From DATHVR01 sp035461175 (GTDB lineage: Bacteria > Actinomycetota > Acidimicrobiia > Spongiisociales > ZC4RG35), in the NCBI GenBank assembly GCA_035461175.1, contig DATHVR010000091.1, positions 1 through 10,351 of the forward strand: a DNA stretch of 10,351 nucleotides, in the 5' to 3' direction. The translations under genes were made by a program, and so were the position numbers. Below are positions 6,328 to 10,351 of this stretch, piece by piece; positions within the stretch are counted from its first letter, which is position 1; every line of letters begins with the position of its first letter. The notes under the pieces were generated by a model. The model saw nothing but the letters and a program-made list of their open reading frames with translations. It made no database searches and was not told where the DNA came from.

Positions 6328-7263
6328 GCCACCGGCTATCGCCGTGGCGAGACGGCCGGGAGTGGTGACCATGCCCTCGGCCCGCTCGAAGCGGGAAGCG
6401 AGGGCGTCGGCCTGGCTGGGGGTGAGCGAAACCGCCACTACCGCCACCGGGACCGAGATCTCGCCCAGGCGTCCCGCGGCGACGGCGGCCGTGTCGCTGG
6501 CGCGACGAGCCCAGATCGAGCGGGCCGTTCCCGGCACCGACACCGCCCGGCGAAACTGTTCGAGCAGTTGGGGATCGGAACAGTCGGCCCAGGCCGGGCA
6601 GCCGGCAACGAACCGCTCCTCGGCCGGGGCGGCAGCGCCCTCGCGGTTGTAGGCCACGGCTACCCCAAGCCCGAAGGGCATCCCTTCCAGCTGGCGCCCG
6701 TCGGCAGGCGGAACGGGGATGTCAGGAGTGTCTACCAGAACCAGACGCGCCACCAGGTCCGGCCGGGCAAACGCCACCTCGGCCGCCACCTCTCCACCCC
6801 ATCCGAAGCCCACCAGCTCCACGGCACCCAACTCCAGCTCCTCGATCACCGTCGCCAGTGTGTCGGCCTGGCCATTGGTGGCGAGCCGGGCCCCGGGTTC
6901 GGCCGGCCGGGCACTGAAACCGAATCCGAACAGGTCCGGGGTCACCACCCGGCGACCCTGGTCGGCCAGGTCCGCCGCCACGTCACCCAGGGTCAGTCCC
7001 CCGGCCACCGAGTCGTCGTGGACGAGGACGGCGACGGGCCCGGAACCGCCGCTGTCCCGGTAGTGGATGGCGATGCCCTCGGCGGTCACATAGTCACCGG
7101 GAGCATGGACCACCGGGTCGGAGCGCTCGATGGCGGCGATCTGCTGGTTGGTGGCGGCCGCCCACACCACCACGGCGAAGAGGCCGAGCATCACGATCAG
7201 GCCGAGCATGCGGCCGATCAGGTTCGCCGGACTGGCGGTCTTGGGTGGTTCTCGCAGGGTCAC
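6313..7263 (-). CDS. Membrane-anchored alpha/beta-hydrolase-fold protein lacking the nucleophile (probable pseudo-hydrolase)
   Basis: 316 aa from GTG 7263; the frame is open further upstream, but that DNA belongs to the divergent gene. ATG 7209, at the edge of the membrane segment, is an alternative start. A single N-terminal transmembrane helix (about residues 19-37, MLGLIVMLGLFAVVVWAAA) is followed by an alpha/beta-hydrolase fold: VAVLVHDD at the oxyanion-loop position, the strand VVTPDLFGFGFS that matches the usual APDxxGxGxS, and ELVGFGWGGEVAAEVA at the nucleophile elbow. In active relatives this elbow is G-H-S-x-G-G; here it is G-F-G-W-G-G, with Gly (about residue 154) in place of Ser. 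The usual late Asp and His are also not visible: the C-terminal part has VAVVAVSLTPSQADAL and ends SGDD without a GH motif. It is therefore probably non-catalytic, perhaps a binding or scaffold protein exposed outside the membrane. The ORF is intact with normal codon use, so it is not decaying. Confidence 0.83.
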   Translation of the reverse strand: MTLREPPKTASPANLIGRMLGLIVMLGLFAVVVWAAATNQQIAAIERSDPVVHAPGDYVTAEGIAIHYRDSGGSGPVAVLVHDDSVAGGLTLGDVAADLADQGRRVVTPDLFGFGFSARPAEPGARLATNGQADTLATVIEELELGAVELVGFGWGGEVAAEVAFARPDLVARLVLVDTPDIPVPPADGRQLEGMPFGLGVAVAYNREGAAAPAEERFVAGCPAWADCSDPQLLEQFRRAVSVPGTARSIWARRASDTAAVAAGRLGEISVPVAVVAVSLTPSQADALASRFERAEGMVTTPGRLATAIAGGSGDD

Positions 7264-7300
7264 GATGCTTGCTGTCGCTCGGGGAACCGCTTCGGGCGGC

Positions 7301-7306
7301 AGGGTA
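7301..7306 (-). promoter_or_regulatory. Putative -10 element for the pseudo-hydrolase gene, overlapping the rightward -10
   Basis: On the minus strand TACCCT (7306-7301) matches TANNNT. It predicts transcription from about 7294 and a 5' leader of about 31 nt before GTG 7263, with no strong Shine-Dalgarno. It shares the TA pair at 7305-7306 with the rightward -10 TACTCT. Confidence 0.45.
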
Positions 7307-7317
7307 CTCTGATCGGG
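7305..7317 (+). promoter_or_regulatory. Putative rightward promoter, TACTCT -10 with 7-nt spacing to a GTG
   Basis: TACTCT (7305-7310) matches TANNNT and is followed by GATCGGG and a GTG at 7318, the same spacing seen at four other gene starts in this window. It would drive the leader ORF, the VOC gene and the DinB gene. The hexamer overlaps a minus-strand TACCCT, giving the near-symmetric AGGGTACTCT (7301-7310). Confidence 0.5.
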
Positions 7318-7371
7318 GTGTCGCGAGGACCAGAAATCGCCGGGGACAGCCCGAGAGGCTCCGATGCCTGA
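7318..7371 (+). CDS. Possible 17-aa leader ORF (uORF) translated from a leaderless GTG
   Basis: GTG 7318 begins an open frame of 17 codons, MSRGPEIAGDSPRGSDA, ending with TGA 7369-7371. The GTG is exactly 7 nt downstream of a TANNNT -10, so it could be the first codon of the transcript. The stop falls 5-7 bases after the start of the downstream VOC gene (ATG 7364, another frame), a layout typical of translational coupling by termination and reinitiation. The peptide is polar with no run of one amino acid, so classic amino-acid attenuation is not suggested. Too short for coding statistics: it may simply be a 46-nt 5' leader that happens to be open. Confidence 0.3.
   Translation: MSRGPEIAGDSPRGSDA
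7353..7358 (+). promoter_or_regulatory. Shine-Dalgarno-like GAGAGG before the VOC gene
   Basis: GAGAGG lies 5 nt before ATG 7364. It is the clearest ribosome-binding site in the window and fixes the VOC gene start. It lies within the possible leader ORF. Confidence 0.55.
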
Positions 7372-8107
7372 GCTACGGGACCCGCTCCCCGAGCCCTCCG
7401 GCCCCAGCCGGGGCCGCCCGCTCGACCATCTGGTGGTGGTGGCGCCCGACCTCACCGGTGCCGCCGACCGGCTCGCTCGGGACGGATTCGTGGTCACGCC
7501 CGAGTCGCACCATCCTTTCGGCACCTCCAACCGCCTGGTCATGTTCCCCGGGTGCTATCTAGAACTCGTCACGGTCAGCCGCCCCGACCTGGTGCCGGAG
7601 ACCGGGTTCGCCGCCTTCGTCGCCGGCTGTCTCGAGCGTGGCCTGACGGGCGTTCGCATGGTCGTCCTCAAGACCGCCGACGCCGAGGCCGACCGGGCCC
7701 GGCTCCGAGCCTCTGGGCTCCCGGTTCCCGCCCCGACCCAGTTCGGGCGCGAGGCGACACTCCCGGACGGTTCGATCGCACGGGTCGAATTCGAGACCCT
7801 GTTCCCCCCGCCCCCAACTCCGGACTTCTCGGTCTTCTACTGCCGCCACCTCGATCCCGAGGTGGTGTGGCACCCCGACCTGCTCGATCACCCCAACCGG
7901 GCCGGAGCGCTGCGCTCGGTGGCGATGGTCGACCCCGGACCAGCGGGCTGGCATCACCTCGCCCTTCTCGCCGGACTGGAAGCGGCTCCCCCGGCCCGTC
8001 TCGGGACCGTCGAGATTGTGCCCGGAGCGCCCTTGCTCGAGGTCGATTCCACCCGTGGGCCCCTCCGGGTGGACCTCGGCGCCGTACTCGGACACGGACC
8101 GTCGTGA
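7364..8107 (+). CDS. VOC superfamily protein with Glyoxalase_3-like domain
   Basis: A 247-aa soluble protein with ATG 7364 preceded by GAGAGG. After a Pro/Arg-rich leader of about 20 residues, the domain opens with PLDHLVVVAPDL (20-31) and continues ESHHPFGTSNRLVMFPGCYLELVTV, the arrangement of Glyoxalase_3 proteins: a conserved LDH at the first metal position, then the H-x-FGTxN segment, then a YLEL strand with the acidic ligand. A second half-domain contains VFYCRHLDPEVVWHPDLLDHPNRA and ends in a short strand-rich tail (RGPLRVDLGAVLG). VOC proteins use divalent metals for glyoxalase, dioxygenase, resistance or other activities, so the reaction cannot be assigned. Its stop TGA shares a base with the ATG of the DinB/MDMPI gene, so the two are translationally coupled and probably work together. 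Confidence 0.87.
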   Translation: MPELRDPLPEPSGPSRGRPLDHLVVVAPDLTGAADRLARDGFVVTPESHHPFGTSNRLVMFPGCYLELVTVSRPDLVPETGFAAFVAGCLERGLTGVRMVVLKTADAEADRARLRASGLPVPAPTQFGREATLPDGSIARVEFETLFPPPPTPDFSVFYCRHLDPEVVWHPDLLDHPNRAGALRSVAMVDPGPAGWHHLALLAGLEAAPPARLGTVEIVPGAPLLEVDSTRGPLRVDLGAVLGHGPS

Positions 8108-8740
8108 TGACCGATGCCGCCACCTTCCTGGGGGCGGCCGACGCCGCCCGCCGCCTGCTCGACGTCGAAGGCCTGGCGGAGCGGTGGGAAGAACCCTCCT
8201 CCCTCGATCGGATGACGATCGGCGAACTCACCGCCCACCTGTCGCGGGCGGTGACCCTGGTGGCGCGCTACCTGGATACTCCCGCCGAGCCTCCCTACCG
8301 GGACGCCGCCGGTTACTTCTTCGCCCTGGTTCCAGTCGCCGACACCGACCTCGACTCGGATCTGGCGGTGGCGGTCCGCGACCGCGCCCGCCGGGAGGAG
8401 GGGCCGGGTCTCGATACGGTCCGCCGGACATGGGACGAGACCCGCGGCGACCTGAGCGACCGGCTCGACCCGGCCGTACTCGACCGGGGCATCTCCGTGC
8501 TGGGTTCGGCGACCCGGGTGGGCGATTACCTGACCACCCGGCTGGTCGAGTTGGTCGTACATGCCGACGACCTGGCGGCCTCGCTGGGCGAGCCGACGCC
8601 CGACTTCTCCGCTGCCGCCACCGAGGCCGTGACCGCCTGTCTGACTGCCCTGGCCGCGCTCCGCTCTTCTTCCCCTCGAGGTGATCCGTGCCATGACCCG
8701 CCGCGAGCGAGCCGGAGCAGACGTGTTGTGCGTCTTCTGA
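8107..8740 (+). CDS. MDMPI-like (DinB fold) mycothiol-dependent isomerase/transferase family protein, apparent +1 frameshift near 8660-8675
   Basis: Starts at ATG 8107 (or GTG 8104), overlapping the VOC stop. Residues 1-186 match the N-terminal domain of mycothiol-dependent maleylpyruvate isomerases: WEEPSSLDRMTIGELTAHLSRAVTLVARYLDTP, then SATRVGDYLTTRLVELVVHADDLAASLGEP. The metal triad is visible as H44, E148 and H152; the E-x3-H spacing equals Glu144/His148 in C. glutamicum MDMPI. These enzymes use mycothiol, which links the gene to mshA at the other end of the window. After about residue 186 the frame-1 reading becomes low-complexity (SSSPRGDPCHDPP) and runs on opposite galK. The expected family ending, EVIRAMTRRERAGADVLCVF, is instead in frame 2, ending with TGA 8738-8740. 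Frame 2 has a stop at 8642, so the shift lies after it, plausibly at CTTCTTCCCC (8666-8675). An extra base (sequencing or mutation) or programmed slippage would explain it; the restored protein would be about 210 aa. Confidence 0.8.
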
Positions 8741-8741
8741 G

Positions 8742-9938
8742 TCAGACCTCGATCGCCAGGCCGGGCGAGGCGCGGACCTCGAAGGCGGGTCCGCGGGTGG
8801 CGGCGAGAGCCGCTGCCACCACCTCCCGCAGTCGATCCGGCCGGCACAGAGCGATGGCGTTCCCTCCGAAGCCCGCCCCTGTCAGCCGGGCGCCGAGGGC
8901 ACCGGCGGCGCCCATCGCCTCCACCAGGCGGTCCAGGGCCGGGGTGGAGGCACCGAACTCCTGCAGGCTGGCGTGGGACCGGTTCAGCAACTCGCCCAAC
9001 TCTTCCAGGTCGCCGGCCGTCAGCGCCCGTTCCGCCCGGGCCACCCGTTCCGCCTCCGCCAGCACATGCCGGGCCACTGTCCGCACGGGCACCGGCCGGT
9101 GGGAGGGGAATCTTCCCCGGGTCAAGCTGGCCAGCGCCAGCTCGTCGACACCCGTCGCGCGGGCGGCGGTGGCGGTGGTGATCGCCTCGGGCAGGTCTCC
9201 GGCCAGGGCGAACGCATCCGGGGAATCCGCCACCGACCCCAGCCGCAACGGTGAAGGAACGCCGATCCCGAGGCGGTGGGCCAGAAAGGCCGTCGCCACC
9301 CGTCCCCCCACCACCCGGGCGTTGTAGGCGGCCCGGGCGTCGCCGCCCTTCTCGGCCACCTCCCCCGAGTACGCGACCATCACCGACGCCGCCGCCGGGA
9401 GCGGGATATGGCGATGGACCGGCGCTTCGGGAGGGAAGTCGATGTGCATGGCATGGCCGGCCCGGGCATGAGCGATGACGGTCTGGTCCATTTCCCCCGA
9501 CTCGACCCCGGCGGAGCGTTCGGCCATCGCCGCCAGCCTTGCCACCTCGGCCGGCTCGACCCACCGTCCCGCCGCTCCCGCCAGCGCCGCGATCAGGGCC
9601 ATCGTCAGGGCGGTCGATGACGACAGCCCCCCGCCGGCGGGCAGGTCGCCCTCGACCGTCGCCACCACTCCCCCCTCGTGACCCAGCACCTCGAGCACGG
9701 CCCGGACGTATCGATGCCATCCCTCGGCCTGGCTGCGATCCACGAACGGGTCCCCGCGGGACGTCGACACGATCTCGATGCGGCGATCGGGGGCCGCCGC
9801 CACCCGCACCCTGCGGTCGATGGCGAAGGGCAGAACCGGCAGACCGGAGTAGTCGGTGTGCTCGCCGATCAAGTTGACACGGCCGGGAGCGGACACGACC
9901 GACACCGGGGAACGTCCGAAGCGCGACCGGAACGTCAC
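8742..9938 (-). CDS. galK: Galactokinase (GHMP kinase superfamily)
   Basis: A 398-aa protein from GTG 9938, near the usual 380-400 aa. It phosphorylates galactose at C1 with ATP, the first step of the Leloir pathway, in the cytoplasm. Motifs in order: the galactokinase signature SAPGRVNLIGEHTDYSG (16-32; R20, E26, H27, D29 in the sugar pocket), the GHMP ATP-binding loop LPAGGGLSSSTA (99-110), the catalytic Asp in GEMDQTV (D151), a conserved Tyr in RAAYNAR (Y205) and the third motif GARLTGAGFGG (349-359). All residues known to contact galactose in the L. lactis enzyme have counterparts, so real galactokinase activity is likely, although related GHMP sugar kinases cannot be fully excluded. The GTG overlaps the stop of the lipoprotein gene (GTGA), giving a two-gene operon. 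No galT, galE or sugar transporter is in the window. Its stop is 1 bp from that of the convergent DinB gene. Confidence 0.93.
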   Translation of the reverse strand: MTFRSRFGRSPVSVVSAPGRVNLIGEHTDYSGLPVLPFAIDRRVRVAAAPDRRIEIVSTSRGDPFVDRSQAEGWHRYVRAVLEVLGHEGGVVATVEGDLPAGGGLSSSTALTMALIAALAGAAGRWVEPAEVARLAAMAERSAGVESGEMDQTVIAHARAGHAMHIDFPPEAPVHRHIPLPAAASVMVAYSGEVAEKGGDARAAYNARVVGGRVATAFLAHRLGIGVPSPLRLGSVADSPDAFALAGDLPEAITTATAARATGVDELALASLTRGRFPSHRPVPVRTVARHVLAEAERVARAERALTAGDLEELGELLNRSHASLQEFGASTPALDRLVEAMGAAGALGARLTGAGFGGNAIALCRPDRLREVVAAALAATRGPAFEVRASPGLAIEV

Positions 9939-10294
9939 GGGTTGGTGAGTGCCCCCACTTCCGCCTCCAACCGGGTGAGATTGTGGAACCTCTCGCCGTA
10001 GTCCAGTTCGGGCGAATCGGCGGCGCAGTCGAACATGAGGCTCTCCGCCTGGCGGACCCAGGAGTCGGCGGTGTCGCCGATCTCGGGAAGCGGCGCCGGC
10101 CGCACCGAAGACCCCTCTTCTCTCAACTCTCCCAGCACCCGGTCGCAGAGATCGGGCGACTCCTCACCGGGTTCTGGCACCATCGCCACCATCGGATTCC
10201 ACGTCTCCACCAGCCAGTCCTCGATGTCAGGGGTGCCGGCGCCGCAAGCGGCCAGCATCAACAGGACGATAACCAGCGTTATCCGGAGCCGCAT
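9935..10294 (-). CDS. Small predicted lipoprotein, 119 aa, unknown function
   Basis: ATG 10294 is chosen over an in-frame upstream start (10342) because it gives a perfect lipoprotein signal peptide: MRLR, then ITLVIVLLM, then the lipobox LAAC with C17 as the lipidated residue, and because a TATCCT -10 lies 6 nt upstream. The mature part of about 100 residues is acidic and mostly helical, with two further cysteines (C50, C90) that could form a disulfide outside the membrane. Trp residues (W27, W32, W79) are scattered through it. I do not recognise the family. It is co-transcribed and translationally coupled with galK through a GTGA overlap. A link to sugar uptake or sensing is conceivable, but nothing in the sequence shows it; it is too small for a sugar ABC binding protein. 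Confidence 0.78.
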   Translation of the reverse strand: MRLRITLVIVLLMLAACGAGTPDIEDWLVETWNPMVAMVPEPGEESPDLCDRVLGELREEGSSVRPAPLPEIGDTADSWVRQAESLMFDCAADSPELDYGERFHNLTRLEAEVGALTNP

Positions 10295-10306
10295 GTCGCC
10301 AGGATA
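10295..10306 (-). promoter_or_regulatory. Putative leaderless promoter of the lipoprotein-galK operon: TATCCT, 6-nt spacing to ATG
   Basis: On the minus strand TATCCT (10306-10301) matches TANNNT and is followed by GGCGAC and ATG 10294. The spacing is one base shorter than at the other sites. No Shine-Dalgarno or -35 is evident. The remaining DNA up to the right edge shows no further gene. Confidence 0.5.
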
Positions 10307-10351
10307 CGGCATCCCCACCCCCCGCCCGGGACGCACCCCCACCGTTTTGGG

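Noticed and set aside
8736..8746. TCTGA-G-TCAGA palindrome between DinB and galK as a bidirectional terminator
   Set aside because: The stem is only 5 bp with a 1-base centre and no T-tracts. It arises mostly from two convergent TGA stops separated by one base.
8107..9327. Rightward frame-1 continuation of the DinB gene across galK
   Set aside because: After about residue 186 the reading is Arg/Ser/Pro-rich and antisense to galK, which has all its motifs. The family C-terminus is found in frame 2 ending at 8740.
7954..9720. 588-aa leftward open frame across galK and the DinB gene
   Set aside because: Gly/Arg-rich translation typical of an out-of-frame shadow in high-GC DNA. It overlaps galK in the wrong frame.
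1..10351. CRISPR array, tRNA or rRNA gene, insertion sequence, toxin-antitoxin or defence system
   Set aside because: No direct repeat array, cloverleaf, transposase motif or defence-type domain was seen on either strand. Gene content is ordinary metabolism and regulation.

Overview
The window is high-GC DNA, gene-dense on both strands, with short spacers, GTG starts and stop/start overlaps. The gene set points to an actinobacterium: the start of mshA (mycothiol synthesis), an RsiG-type anti-sigma factor and a mycothiol-dependent maleylpyruvate isomerase-like (MDMPI/DinB) protein are all characteristic of Actinomycetota. A deep-branching lineage such as Acidimicrobiia is a guess that cannot be settled here. 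No RNA gene, insertion sequence, CRISPR array or phage gene was seen, and no stretch over 300 bases lacks a gene.

Left block, all reading leftwards (4791 to 1): a MoaD/ThiS domain fused to a polytopic membrane region (4791-3796); a secreted coiled-coil M23 peptidase (3742-2630); an RsiG homologue with two c-di-GMP-type motifs (2581-2045); a type II L-asparaginase (2036-1083); a FemAB/BioF2-like GNAT protein (1086-187); and the first 61 codons of mshA (184-1). The last four are packed with spacings of 8 bp, a GTGA overlap and 2 bp, so rsiG-asparaginase-GNAT-mshA looks like one operon. The mshA reading runs off the left edge.

Middle block: an 88-bp divergent promoter (4792-4879) separates the MoaD fusion from a rightward pair, an unrecognised 151-aa protein (4880-5335) and a quinone oxidoreductase (5359-6327). 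The latter overlaps tail-to-tail by 15 bp with a leftward, membrane-anchored alpha/beta-hydrolase-fold protein (7263-6313) that lacks a catalytic serine.

Right block: a second divergent promoter (7264-7317), whose two -10 elements share the same TA pair, faces a rightward unit made of a possible 17-codon leader ORF, a Glyoxalase_3/VOC protein (7364-8107) and an MDMPI-like DinB protein (8107-8740). The DinB gene appears to be frameshifted near its 3' end. Converging on it is a lipoprotein-galactokinase pair (10294-8742) with a GTGA overlap.

The most striking overall pattern is in the promoters. At five of the transcription-unit or gene starts, a TANNNT -10 hexamer lies exactly 7 nt before the start codon. 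A sixth has 6 nt and a seventh 10 nt. This is the geometry expected for leaderless mRNAs, and it fits the lack of Shine-Dalgarno sequences there. The most unusual proteins are the MoaD-membrane fusion with an internal Gly-Gly, the twin-motif RsiG inside a mycothiol-linked operon, and the hydrolase without a nucleophile.
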